Positions 49,828-59,303 of a DNA stretch of 64,000 nucleotides are shown piece after piece. Positions within the stretch are counted from its first letter, which is position 1. The number at the start of each line of letters is the position of its first letter. Below the pieces are notes generated by a model. It did not search any database. It was not told where the DNA came from and worked only from the letters and a program-made list of their open reading frames with translations. The translations under genes were made by a program, and so were the position numbers. The stretch is from Paractinoplanes lichenicola (GTDB taxonomy: Bacteria; Actinomycetota; Actinomycetes; Mycobacteriales; Micromonosporaceae): contig NZ_JAENHO010000005.1 of NCBI RefSeq assembly GCF_016785085.1, forward strand, positions 62,001 through 126,000. Reading direction: 5' to 3'.

Positions 49828-51536
49828 TTGGGAAGGACCCAGATCGGGTTGGTGTAGAACCACAGGTCGCCCCACGGGTCGGCGTCGCCGAGCACGTCGA
49901 GCTTCGGGCCCACCGGGTCGACCGCGGCGCCCATCAGGCCGGCCTGGGTGCGCTTGGCGTCGGTGCCGCGGACGCGCACGTAGAACGGCTTGTCGAGTCG
50001 GCCGAACGAGTAGGTCAGCGACAGCTTGCCCGACGTCTTGCTGACCTCGAACGACTTGACCACCTTGGTGTTGGGGGCGGTGAAGGCGTCCTTGTCGGCG
50101 ACCGGGCCGGTGACCGTGCCGACGATGACGTCGACGCGCTTGAGCACCGGGATGAACTGCGCCCAGTTCGGCACGTCCTGCAGGTCGATGTCGAGGGTGA
50201 TCTCGGTCGAGGTGCCACGCTTGACGTGCAGCACGCCGCCGAGCGGGGTGCCGGACGACCAGCGGCGGTCCCCGCCGACCCGGACCCGGGCGTCCAGGCC
50301 CTTGATCAGGCGGCCGTGGTCGACCCAGACGCGGCCGGCGCGCAGGCCGTCCATGACCTGCTTGTAGCCCCACGACGACGCGCCGACGTTGGTGCGGCCG
50401 TAGAAGCCGGGCCAGAAGTCACCCGCCGTGGTCAGCGTCTTGCCGGTGTAGACCGGGTCGTTGTATTTGCCGTTGGCCTCGAAGTCGCTGCCCGGGCCCC
50501 GGTCCGACTGGTCCAGGTAGTTGACGTGCGAGTCCGAGTTGACCGTGATCCACCAGGCCTTGCCCTCGGCGAGCAGGCTGTCCCAGAGGCCGCCGACGGT
50601 CGACGTCATCCAGTCGAAGCCACCCCAAGTGCGGTAGCTCTCCGGCGGGTAGCCCGGGAACGAGGCGGCCGACGGGTTGTTGTCGTAGTAGCCGCGCGCG
50701 CCGCCCCGGCCGTTCGGGGCGGGGATGCCGGCGGCCTGGTGGCCGGGCGCGCCCTCGAAGCCGACGGCGACCGACGGGTCGGCGTCGCGCCAGTTGCGGA
50801 TCTCGTGCGGCGAGTCGATGCCGCGCCGGGCCGGGTGGTTGGCCAGGAACAGGGCGGCCTCGACCTTGCGGGCCCGCACCTGGGAGCCGAGGAACTTGAT
50901 GCCGGCGATCGCGGCGGCCTCGTTCTGCTCCGGGGTGTTGGTGGTGGGCAGCAGGTTGCCGTCGTAGTTGTTCTCGAACTGCTTGAGAACCTCGACCTCG
51001 TGCTTGCTCGGGGCCACGAAGACGGTCGCGTGCTCGGCGGCCGGGATGTTCCACTCCAGGCCCTGGAACGTGAGCAGGTCCTTGAGCTCCTCGCGGGTGG
51101 CCCGGATGTCCGGGTTCACCTTCTCCACGCCGATCTTGGCGTGCGCGACGCTGCCGTGGTCGGTGATGACGACCCAGTCGAGACCGAACGCGCGGCCGTG
51201 CTTGGCCTGGTCGATCACCCGGTACTGGGCGTCCGAGCTGTACTGCGTGTGGATGTGGTGGTCGCCGGCGAGCCAGGTGAACCCGCCCTTGTCGGTGCCG
51301 CCACCGGCCGGGCCGTGGCTGTGCGGCAGACCCGCGGCCTGAGCGGCGGTCGGGGTGGCCAGCACAGAGGCGGCAGCGCCCGCGCCGAGCAGGCCCGCGC
51401 CGCGAAGGAAGCCACGCCGCGAGACGTCGGACGGCGACAGTTCGCTGTCCGGGATGCTCAGGTCGAGAGCCGCGGGAACGTCGCCGCCGGCGGACTCGTG
51501 CGCGTGGTCGTGATGATGGTCGTGACCGTGACCCAT
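49824..51536 (-). CDS. Tat-exported PHP-domain phosphoesterase-like protein
   Basis: 570 residues from ATG 51536. A His-rich N-terminus (MGHGHDHHHDHAHESAGG) precedes a twin-arginine signal (SRRGFLRGAGLLGAGAA, cleavage likely near AAQA). The PHP domain starts with the metal motif LAGDHHIHTQYSSDA, then VVITDHGSVAHAKIG, LEWNIPAAEHATVF, and NSDSHVNYLD. The last ~200 residues are beta-rich. PHP enzymes hydrolyse phosphoesters with three metals; the His cluster before the signal may collect metal before folding and export. Substrate unknown. Confidence 0.87.
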   Translation of the reverse strand: MGHGHDHHHDHAHESAGGDVPAALDLSIPDSELSPSDVSRRGFLRGAGLLGAGAAASVLATPTAAQAAGLPHSHGPAGGGTDKGGFTWLAGDHHIHTQYSSDAQYRVIDQAKHGRAFGLDWVVITDHGSVAHAKIGVEKVNPDIRATREELKDLLTFQGLEWNIPAAEHATVFVAPSKHEVEVLKQFENNYDGNLLPTTNTPEQNEAAAIAGIKFLGSQVRARKVEAALFLANHPARRGIDSPHEIRNWRDADPSVAVGFEGAPGHQAAGIPAPNGRGGARGYYDNNPSAASFPGYPPESYRTWGGFDWMTSTVGGLWDSLLAEGKAWWITVNSDSHVNYLDQSDRGPGSDFEANGKYNDPVYTGKTLTTAGDFWPGFYGRTNVGASSWGYKQVMDGLRAGRVWVDHGRLIKGLDARVRVGGDRRWSSGTPLGGVLHVKRGTSTEITLDIDLQDVPNWAQFIPVLKRVDVIVGTVTGPVADKDAFTAPNTKVVKSFEVSKTSGKLSLTYSFGRLDKPFYVRVRGTDAKRTQAGLMGAAVDPVGPKLDVLGDADPWGDLWFYTNPIWVLPK

Positions 51537-51697
51537 ATCGGTGATCTCCCACAGATGGATGCATGCGTACTCGGGCACACATTCGTCGCGATAGATCAAC
51601 AGTGCATGTACCAAGCCTTACTTTCGTCAGTACGGGCGGCTGCCGTTCGGGTCGGGCGCGAGCACCACCTGCGCATCTAGCGTCTCTCAGCGTGTTG

Positions 51698-52398
<701 letters not shown>

Positions 52399-52402
<4 letters not shown>

Positions 52403-53142
52403 CCCGGCTCCGAGCGGCGATCGGCGCCGAATGGACCAAGCTGTGGACCACCCGTACGGTCTGGTGGGCCCTGCTGTCGGCCCTGGTGCTGATGGCCGCG
52501 GGCGCCGGCCAGTACGCGCTCTACGCCGGGAACGGCGACCTGCCCGCGAGCGTCTTCCGCGACGGCCTGGTGCCGGCCGGGAGCATCGCCGTGCTCGCGC
52601 TCAGCTTCGCGCAACTGGCCTTCCTGGCGCTGGCGATGCTGGCCATGACCAGCGAGTTCTCCACCGGCACGATCCGGTCGTCGCTGACCTGGGTGCCCGC
52701 CCGCGGCCGGCTCCTGCTCGCCAAATGCGCGGTGGTGGCCGCCGTGACGTTCGTGACGGGCGTGGTCGCCGGCCTGCTGGGCTCGCTGGTCGCCCGCCCG
52801 CTGCTGGACGACCTGGGCACCTCGGCCGGCGTCCTCACCCAGAGCCTGAAGATCGGCCTCTACCTGGCCGTGCTCGGCATCCTGGCGGTCGGTCTCGGCG
52901 CGGCGTTGCGCGGCCCGGTGCTCACCCTGGTCGTCCTGCTGCTGCTGATCGTCGTGGTGCCGCCGCTGCTCCAGGTGCCGGACATCGCCGTCCTCAACGC
53001 CGTGGCCGACGCCATGCCCGGCGTCGCGGGCAACCACTTCCTGGAGGGCGACTCGCCGCTCGTCGGCCTCGCGATCGTGTCGGCGTGGGCGATCGCGGCG
53101 GTCCTCGCGGGCCGTGCCGTCCTGCAGCGGCGTGACGCCTAG
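52399..53142 (+). CDS. ABC-2 type transporter permease
   Basis: 247 residues, six membrane helices. The N-terminal LRAAIGAEWTKLWTTRTVWW is the typical EWTKL amphipathic start of actinobacterial ABC-2 permeases, and SEFSTGTIRSSLTWVPARGR follows. It pairs with the preceding ATPase. The adjacent convergent two-component system is a likely regulator. The end overlaps the convergent response regulator gene by 4 bp. Confidence 0.9.
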
Positions 53143-53807
53143 ACCAGTCCGGCCTCGTACGCGACGATCGCCGCCTGCACGCGGTTGCGGACGCCGAGAC
53201 GGCTCAGCACGCTGCTCACGTACGCCTTGACCGTGCCCTCGACGAGGAAGAGCCGCCGCCCGATCTCCGCATTGGACAGTCCCTCCCCGATCAGGGCGAG
53301 CACCTCGCGCTCACGATCGGTCAGGACGTCCACCTTGGACCGGGCGGCGGCCCCCGAGCCCAGTCGAGGGCCGGCCAGGTCGGTGATGACCCGGTGCGCC
53401 ACCCGCGGTGACAGGTAGGCCGCGCCCGCCGCCACGGCCCGGATTCCCGCGGTCAGCTCACGCGGGTCGCTCGACTTGAGCAGAAACCCGGCCGCCCCCG
53501 CCGCGATGGCCCGCACGATGTATTCGTCCTCGCCGAACGTGGTCAGCACGAGCACCCCGCACTCCGGAACCAGCCGCCGGATCTCGGCCGCCGCCGACAA
53601 CCCGTCCTGCCGCGGCATCCGGATGTCGAGCAGCACCACCTCGGGCCGGTGCCGCCGCACCAGCTCGACCGCCTCGACCCCGTCCCCGGCCTCCCCGACG
53701 ACGTCGATCCCGTCGTCGTTGTCGAGGATCGCCCGGATCCCCGCCCGGATCATCGCCTCGTCATCGGCCACCAGCACCCTGACACTCACCCGCGCACCTT
53801 CGCTCAC
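53139..53807 (-). CDS. NarL-family response regulator
   Basis: 222 residues from GTG 53807, overlapping the kinase stop (GTGA). Receiver: VLVADDEAMIRAG, phospho-Asp in VVLLDIRMPRQDG, Lys in GFLLKSSDPRE. LuxR helix-turn-helix: LTDREREVLALIGEGLSNAEIG, LVEGTVKAYVSSVLSRLGV. Partner of the following (upstream-encoded) kinase. Confidence 0.95.
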   Translation of the reverse strand: MSEGARVSVRVLVADDEAMIRAGIRAILDNDDGIDVVGEAGDGVEAVELVRRHRPEVVLLDIRMPRQDGLSAAAEIRRLVPECGVLVLTTFGEDEYIVRAIAAGAAGFLLKSSDPRELTAGIRAVAAGAAYLSPRVAHRVITDLAGPRLGSGAAARSKVDVLTDREREVLALIGEGLSNAEIGRRLFLVEGTVKAYVSSVLSRLGVRNRVQAAIVAYEAGLV

Positions 53808-55219
53808 TTGAGTCGTTCCTTGCTGGTCAGGCGGGCGTCGGTGAAGCACAACCGGTAGGCGGCGTCGGCCATCGGGAAGTTGCCGTCGCTGTAGAGCTCG
53901 CACCCCGCCGCCTTGTCGCCCGCCGCCTCCCGCGACGGCAGCACCCCGGCCAGTTCGGCGCGCGGCGTACCGATGCGCATGCGCTCGAAAGCGGACTCCT
54001 CCAGCACCGACCCGGCCACCGCGAACGGGTAGTAGCCGAGCGCGGTGACCAGCGCCAGCACGGCCGGGGTGAGCACGGCGGCGGCGAGGCTGCGGCGGGC
54101 CCGGCGGCGCATCTCGGTCTCGCCGGCCTCCTCCGGAACCGGCTCGCCCGACCGCGGGATCTCGGCCACGGTGCGAAAACCCCCGTCGGGTGTCGGCTCG
54201 GCGAGAAGACTTCCGCCTTTCAGCCGTACGCGTTCCCGCAGCCCCATCAGCCCCAGGCGCGCTGTGCCCCCGGCCGCGCGCGCTTCGTCCGGTGCGTCGT
54301 TGACAACCGCAATCGTCGACACATCGCCGTCGTCGCGCAGGGTGACCCGTACGGTGGCCCCCGGCGCATGCCGGCTCGCGTTGGTCAGGCCCTCGCGCAC
54401 CACCTGGTAGGCCGTCCGCTCGGCGCCCTTCGGCAGTTCGCCCGACGTCGCCACGAGGATCGACATCCCGGCGTCGCGCGACTTCGCGATGAGCGCCCCG
54501 AGGTCGTCCTGCGTCGTCGGAGCCGCCTCCCCGTCCTCGCGCAGCACGCCGATGATCTCGCGCAGCTGGTCGGTGGCGGTCGCGGCCGACTCCCGGATCC
54601 GCCCCGCCGCCAGGCGTTGCTTCTCGGCCAGGCCCGGCGTCGTCTCGAGCGCACCGGCCGAAAGCGCGATCAGGCTCAGCTCGTGTCCGAGCGAGTCGTG
54701 CATCTCCTGAGCGATTCGCGCACGTTCGCGCAGTCGCACCATGCGCCGTTCCGACTCGAGGCGGGCCGCCCGCTCCCATCCGGCCGAGACGAGCCGGGTC
54801 TGCTGGGCGCGATAACGGCCGGCCAGCCACGGGAAGACCCCGAGCAGGACGAGCATCATCGCCAGCGAGAACCATTCGGCCTGGCTCGTCCCCAGCACGG
54901 CGAAGTTGAGCGCCGTACCAACGGCGGCGACGATCGCGAACGCCGCCGCGACCGCACGAATCCGCTCAGTGCGCAGCCCGACGAGGTAGCTCATGACCGG
55001 CAACGCGAACACGAAGTTGCCGTCCGCGAGCGTCCCGAGAACGACAACGAGCCAGCCCACGATCGGCCACCGCCGCACGGTCGCCGCGAGAACGCCCCCG
55101 GCCACGAGCGACCCGAGAATCCCGATCAGGTTCGCGCTCATCACATGATTGGCCAGAACCGGTGCCACCAGGACCGCCGCTATACCCCCGTCAACAGCCC
55201 ACTCCCGCCGCCCACCCAT
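53804..55219 (-). CDS. Sensor histidine kinase with an unusual C-terminal membrane-anchored domain
   Basis: 471 residues. About five membrane helices in the first ~135 residues, HisKA_3 phospho-acceptor motif ERARIAQEMHDSLGHELSLI, and ATPase domain with YQVVREGLTNASRHAPG and LGLMGLRERVRLKGGSL. Unlike normal DesK-type kinases it continues past the ATPase domain: a further membrane helix (RSLAAAVLTPAVLALVTALG, ~392-412), then ~60 residues with two cysteines (GCELYSDGNFP ... YRLCFTDAR), presumably outside the membrane. This tail may be the sensor. Confidence 0.9.
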   Translation of the reverse strand: MGGRREWAVDGGIAAVLVAPVLANHVMSANLIGILGSLVAGGVLAATVRRWPIVGWLVVVLGTLADGNFVFALPVMSYLVGLRTERIRAVAAAFAIVAAVGTALNFAVLGTSQAEWFSLAMMLVLLGVFPWLAGRYRAQQTRLVSAGWERAARLESERRMVRLRERARIAQEMHDSLGHELSLIALSAGALETTPGLAEKQRLAAGRIRESAATATDQLREIIGVLREDGEAAPTTQDDLGALIAKSRDAGMSILVATSGELPKGAERTAYQVVREGLTNASRHAPGATVRVTLRDDGDVSTIAVVNDAPDEARAAGGTARLGLMGLRERVRLKGGSLLAEPTPDGGFRTVAEIPRSGEPVPEEAGETEMRRRARRSLAAAVLTPAVLALVTALGYYPFAVAGSVLEESAFERMRIGTPRAELAGVLPSREAAGDKAAGCELYSDGNFPMADAAYRLCFTDARLTSKERLK

Positions 55220-55239
55220 CCGACCAGGCTATCGACGCA

Positions 55240-55615
55240 CCTCCCACCCCCACTACTGCCGAAAGTAACCCCACGTCGACCACTGCGCGCAGACCACCCG
55301 CAGCGCCCGATCGAAGCCGCGCGCTCAGCCGACGCGCCTCCCGCCCCTACTACTGCCGTAAGTAACCGCACGTTGCGCGTTCTGCGCAGGCGCCCCCGAG
55401 CAAGTGGTCGAAGCTACGCGTTCAGTCGACGCGCCTCCACCATTGCCGAAGTGAGCCCCGCGTTCAGCGTTGTGTGCAGGCGGCCCGCAACGAGTGGTCG
55501 AAGCTGCGCGCTTAGTCGACGCGGCCCCCACCCCCACTACGCCGAAGTAATCGCTGCGTTGAGCGTTGTGTGTAGGCGGCCCGGAGTGAGCGGTCGAAGC
55601 TGCGCGTTCGGTGCG
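55240..55615. repeat. Four degenerate ~95 bp tandem repeats
   Basis: Units carry the marker GCCGAAGTAA (variants near 55258, 55355, 55446 and 55541), then GCGTT, GCGCAGGCGGCCC, and GTGGTCGAAGCTGCGCG-TTCAGTCGACGCG. Spacing is 91-97 bp. Copies differ by many substitutions, implying age or loose selection. Confidence 0.75.
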
Positions 55616-55689
55616 CGCTGATCGGACCAAATGAAGGCGATCGGGGCGAGCGTTATTCGATCTTCGGCTGGTCAGGTGGGCGGGCGAAG

Positions 55690-56110
55690 TGAGCATTCAG
55701 TGCGCGGGGTGGGCGTCTGTGAGTGGGGCTGCCCCGGGATGGGTGCTCGGGCGCGCGTTTAGTGCGCAGGCTGATCGGGATGGGCGTTTCGGGTGAGCGT
55801 TTGTTGCGCGGAATGGGCGACAGGGTCAAGTTCCGTGCGTGGGCTGGCCGGGTCGCGTTCGGAGTGAGCGTTCAGTGCGCGGGGTGAGCGTTTGTGCGTG
55901 GGGCTGCCCGGGGTGGGTGTTCGGGTGCGCGTTTGGTGCGCGGGGTGAGCGTTTGTGCGTGGGGCTGCCCGGGGTGGATGTTCGGGTGAGCGTTTAGTGC
56001 GTGGGCTGATCGGGATGGGCGTTCGGGTGAGCGTTTGATGCGCGGAATGGGCGACAGGGCCGAGTTCCGGGCGTGGCCGGCGGGGTCGCATTTGGAGTGT
56101 TCGTTCTGCG
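55690..56110. repeat. Second degenerate repeat array (61 bp and ~120 bp units)
   Basis: A GAGCGTTTGTGCGTGGGGCT unit recurs with a 61 bp period at 55886 and 55947. A ~120 bp block beginning CGTTTAGTGCG recurs at 55756 and 55991 (235 bp apart), sharing CTGATCGGGATGGGCG and GCGCGGAATGGGCGACAGGG. The short motif GTGAGCGTTT recurs throughout. Confidence 0.75.
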
Positions 56111-56248
56111 CGTCGGGTGAGTGCTTTGGGCGTGGGCCGGCTGGACTGAGCGGTTGAAGTGAGCGATTGGTGCGCGAGTTGTCGCGCGGTGGTGGCCGAG
56201 GTCGAGCAGGAGCCGGGTCGCGGCGCGGGTGGGGCGGGGCGCGGCGGG

Positions 56249-57049
56249 TCAGATGACGGGGCGGAACAGGCCGAGGGCGATCGTTACGCCCAGCGTGGCA
56301 GCGGAGAGGGTGACGGCCGCGGCGATGAGGGCGGCGTCGGCGGTGCGGAAGAGTTGGCGGCGGGCGTACGTGCGGGGCAGTCCCGAGTCGAAGCCGCGGG
56401 CGTCCATTGCCACCGCTAGCCGGCCGCCGCGGCGGAGGGCTCCGACCAGCAGGGCGAAGGCCGTCGAGACGAAGAGGCGTACGGCGGTGATGGGGTTGCG
56501 GCCGGCGTCGATGCCGCGGGCTCGGCGGGCCAGGGTGAGCATCTGCCATTCGGTGCCGAGCAGGGGGAGCAGGCGGAAGGCGGCCAGCGCGCCGATGGCG
56601 AAGCGGGCGGGGGCCTTGGCGTTTTGCACCAGGGCGTCGGCCAGGTCGGTGGGGTCGGTGGTGGCGAAGACCAGCACGCCGGGGACGGCCACGGCGAACA
56701 GGCGCAGGATCAGGCCCAGCGCCGACATCAGCACGCCGGTCGTCACGTCGAACGGGCCCAGTTCGAGCAGCAGCGTGCCGGTGCGGTTGGCCGAGAACAG
56801 GACCATGGTGACCAGCAGGCCCAGCGACGCGACCAGCACCGGCCAGGCCCGGCGGGCCAGCGTCGAATAGCGGACGCCGAAGAGTGGCACCACGGCGAGC
56901 TCGATGGCCAGGGCGATCGCGGGGGTGAGCGGGTCGAGGGTGGCCAGCAGCGGCAGCGAGAACAGCATCGCCGCGGCCAGCTTGGCGACCGGGTTGCGCC
57001 GGGCCAGGGGCGCCGAGGGGTTGGCGATCGGCTGCAAAGCGAGATTCAT
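56249..57049 (-). CDS. ecfT: ECF transporter transmembrane protein (EcfT/CbiQ)
   Basis: 266 residues from ATG 57049, overlapping the ATPase stop (ATGA). Five to six membrane helices and the cytoplasmic Ala-Arg-Gly signature helices: LTLARRARGIDAG and VAMDARGFDSG. It couples the ATPases to a substrate-binding S-component. With the upstream YkoE-type S-component and TPP riboswitch it serves uptake of thiamine or its pyrimidine precursor. Confidence 0.93.
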   Translation of the reverse strand: MNLALQPIANPSAPLARRNPVAKLAAAMLFSLPLLATLDPLTPAIALAIELAVVPLFGVRYSTLARRAWPVLVASLGLLVTMVLFSANRTGTLLLELGPFDVTTGVLMSALGLILRLFAVAVPGVLVFATTDPTDLADALVQNAKAPARFAIGALAAFRLLPLLGTEWQMLTLARRARGIDAGRNPITAVRLFVSTAFALLVGALRRGGRLAVAMDARGFDSGLPRTYARRQLFRTADAALIAAAVTLSAATLGVTIALGLFRPVI

Positions 57050-58479
57050 GGGTGGGACCGCCGGCGGCGGGGGAGGGGGTCGCGCAGGCGAGCCTGGCCC
57101 AGGGCGAACGTGCGGTCGGCCACGGTCTGCACGAAGTCGTCGTCGTGGGTGACGGCCAGGATGCCGTGGCCGTCGTCGCGCAGGGTGGCCAGCAGGGTGA
57201 CCAGCTCGATCCACGTCTTGCGGTCCTGGCCGAACGTCGGCTCGTCGAGCACCAGCAGCCTCGGCGCGGTGGCCAGCGCCGTGGCCACGCTCAGGCGGCG
57301 GGCCTCACCGCCCGAGAGCGTGTACGGATTCGCCCCGGCCAGCTTCGTCAGGCGCAGCCGGTCGAGCAGGTCGGCCACGGTGGCCGCGATCGCGGTGGCC
57401 GAGCGGCCCATCCGGCGCGGGCCGACCGCCAGCTCGTCGGCGACCTTGGACGTGACGAACTGGTGTTCCGGGTTTTGGAAGACCGAGCCGATCCGGCCGG
57501 TCAGCGTGGCCGCGCGCCATTTGTGCGGCGGGCGCCGGTCGCCGAAACCCGTGATCCGCCCCGCCGTCGGCGCCATCAGCCCGCCCAGCAGCAGCGCCAG
57601 CGTCGACTTGCCGGCCCCGTTCGGCCCGGTCACCGCCAGCACCTCGCCCGCACCGACCCCGAGCGTCACCGGGGCCAGCCGTTGCGCCAGCCCGACCCCT
57701 TCCCCCCGTACGAGGTCAGGGGTGGCCGCCGTGGCCGACTTGAGGGGCGGAATCGTGAAACCCGGGACCCACACGCCCTCGTCGGCGAGCCGGTCGCCGT
57801 AGGCCGCGAACACCATCTCGGGCGCGCCGTCGGCCCGGATCCCGCCGCCCGGCTCGAGCACCACCACCCGGTCGACCAGCGGCAACGCCTCGGCCACCCG
57901 ATGCTCGACCAGCACCGTGGTGGTGTCGCGCAACAGCCCGAGCGATTCCCGTACGAGGGTGGCCCCGGCCGGATCGAGGTTGGCTGTCGGCTCGTCGAGC
58001 AGCAGCAGGCCCGGCCGCAGCGCCAGCACGCCGGCCAGGGCCAGTCGCTGGGCCTCGCCGCCGGAGAGCGCGCTGGTGGAGCGGGTGATCGGGTAGGGGA
58101 AGCCGACCCGGTCGAGCGCGTCGCTGACCCACGGCCAGATCTGCGCGGCCGGCACCCCGCGATTCTCCAGCCCGAAAGCCACGTCGTCGCCGCTGCGGGC
58201 CATCACGAGCTGGGTCTGCGGGTCCTGGAAGACGATGCCGACCTGCTCGCGGGCCTTGCGCGGGTCGAGCCCGTCGATCTCGATCGTGCCCTCGGCCTCG
58301 CCCGAGTCGTCGGGGAGCAGGCCGGCCAGCGCCGCGAGCAGGGTGCTCTTGCCGGCCCCGGAGGGACCCAGCAGGAGCACCCGCTCGCCGTGCGCGATGT
58401 GCAGGTCGACCTCGCGGACGGCCCAGGCTCGGCGGCCCGCATGCCGCCAGCCGAAACCGCGGAGGACGACCTCACTCAT
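57046..58479 (-). CDS. Fused ECF transporter ATPase (EcfA-EcfA')
   Basis: 477 residues with two complete ABC ATPase domains in one chain. Domain 1 (~1-225): Walker A LLGPSGAGKST, signature ALSGGEAQRLALAG, Walker B LLLLDEPTANLDP. Domain 2 (~250-470): Walker A VTGPNGAGKST, signature LSGGEARRLSVATALA, Walker B LLVLDEPTFGQD. Fusion of the two usual subunits is common in YkoD-type thiamine ECF transporters. It lies 18 bp after ykoE. Confidence 0.94.
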   Translation of the reverse strand: MSEVVLRGFGWRHAGRRAWAVREVDLHIAHGERVLLLGPSGAGKSTLLAALAGLLPDDSGEAEGTIEIDGLDPRKAREQVGIVFQDPQTQLVMARSGDDVAFGLENRGVPAAQIWPWVSDALDRVGFPYPITRSTSALSGGEAQRLALAGVLALRPGLLLLDEPTANLDPAGATLVRESLGLLRDTTTVLVEHRVAEALPLVDRVVVLEPGGGIRADGAPEMVFAAYGDRLADEGVWVPGFTIPPLKSATAATPDLVRGEGVGLAQRLAPVTLGVGAGEVLAVTGPNGAGKSTLALLLGGLMAPTAGRITGFGDRRPPHKWRAATLTGRIGSVFQNPEHQFVTSKVADELAVGPRRMGRSATAIAATVADLLDRLRLTKLAGANPYTLSGGEARRLSVATALATAPRLLVLDEPTFGQDRKTWIELVTLLATLRDDGHGILAVTHDDDFVQTVADRTFALGQARLRDPLPRRRRSHP

Positions 58480-58497
58480 AACTTGAATGACACCAGA

Positions 58498-59070
58498 TCA
58501 GACGAGCGCGCGCGAACGGCCCGCCGGGAACCTGTCGAGCACGCCGGTCTGGGCCAGCGCGCGGGTCAGCAGCACGCTGCCGAGCCCGGCGATGATCAGC
58601 GCCGATGCCGCGGTGAGGAGCACGTACGGGATGCGGAAGGAGCCCCACGCCGTGTCCGGATACCAGACGAAGACGTCGTAGATCGCGGCCACGATGCCCG
58701 CGGTCGCCCCGGCCAGCAGCGCGACCGGCAGCCGGTACACCCTGTAGGCGAAGATCGCGAAGATCAGCTCGGCGCCGAGGGCCTCGAGCGGGCCCTGCAC
58801 GGCGATCGTCCAGCCCCAGCTCGTGCCGATCGCCACCGAGACCAGCGCGGCCAGCGACAACGTGTAGAAGGCGGCACCGGGCTTGCGCACGATCAGCGCG
58901 CCGAGCACGGCCGGCACCAGCCAGACCCCGTAGAGCAAGGCCCGGCCGGGCAGGGGGATGGCGTCGGCCGGCCCGTTGTAGAGCAGGCCCCAGGCCCAGA
59001 AGATGACGCCGAAGGCCACGGCGACGATCGAGGCTATGACGATGTCGATCGTCCGCCAACGGTTGTTCAT
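58498..59070 (-). CDS. ykoE: YkoE-type thiamine ECF S-component
   Basis: 190 residues from ATG 59070. Five to six membrane helices: IDIVIASIVAVAFGVIFWAWG at the N-terminus, the conserved WGWTIAVQGPLEALGAELIFAIF motif, and AAIYDVFVWYP. YkoE proteins bind thiamine or hydroxymethylpyrimidine. A TPP riboswitch lies in its leader, and its ribosome-binding site is inside a hairpin. First gene of the ykoE-ecfAA'-ecfT operon. Confidence 0.93.
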   Translation of the reverse strand: MNNRWRTIDIVIASIVAVAFGVIFWAWGLLYNGPADAIPLPGRALLYGVWLVPAVLGALIVRKPGAAFYTLSLAALVSVAIGTSWGWTIAVQGPLEALGAELIFAIFAYRVYRLPVALLAGATAGIVAAIYDVFVWYPDTAWGSFRIPYVLLTAASALIIAGLGSVLLTRALAQTGVLDRFPAGRSRALV

Positions 59071-59077
59071 GTGAGAA

Positions 59078-59099
59078 CCTCCCAGTGGGTACCGGGAGG
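59078..59099 (-). promoter_or_regulatory. Hairpin hiding the ykoE ribosome-binding site
   Basis: On the transcript CCTCCC (from 59099-59094) pairs with GGGAGG (59083-59078) across a 10 nt loop. GGGAGG is the Shine-Dalgarno sequence, 7 nt before the ykoE ATG. This is the expected expression platform of a translation-controlling TPP riboswitch. Confidence 0.75.
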
Positions 59100-59154
59100 A
59101 GACGCACGCCGCCGCCGGGCGCGAACCCGGACACGGCGCGGCTGGAGAAGACCG

Positions 59155-59236
59155 AACTTCCTGCGCTGGCATTACCCAGATCAGGTGCGAGGGTCTGCGG
59201 TTGCCCGCACTCTCAGCGCTGTGCGCTCCCCTGTCG
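59155..59236 (-). promoter_or_regulatory. TPP riboswitch (thi box) aptamer
   Basis: Reverse strand shows the diagnostic thi-box elements in order: GGGAGC, GCTGAGAGTGCGGGCAACCG, CAGACCCTCGCACCTGATCT, GGGTAATGCCAGCGCAGGAA. It lies in the leader of ykoE, so high thiamine pyrophosphate should shut down the transporter. Confidence 0.96.
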
Positions 59237-59303
59237 GAAAAACCTTTGTGTTTCGATGAACTTAACACCGGTGGCGGACAAGGGACAGCGAGGGAGTGAT
59301 CAC

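Larger units (their letters stand above)
55220..56248. other. ~1 kb gene-free region of degenerate repeats
   Basis: Between the histidine kinase start and the ecfT stop there is no convincing gene on either strand. Open frames here are repetitive low-complexity peptides that exist in several frames at once. The sequence is composed of two families of degenerate direct repeats, listed separately. No transposase, integrase, tRNA or CRISPR-like constant-length repeat/spacer pattern is present. Confidence 0.7.

Noticed and set aside
55240..56110. CRISPR array
   Set aside because: Units are long, degenerate and directly adjoining; there are no short exact repeats alternating with unique spacers and no cas genes.
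55872..56549. Reverse-strand frames with repetitive ALNAHP/PRTNAHPAH-type peptides in the repeat region
   Set aside because: The repeats are equally open in other frames and on the other strand, with no start/ribosome-binding site or codon-position bias; treated as noncoding repeats.
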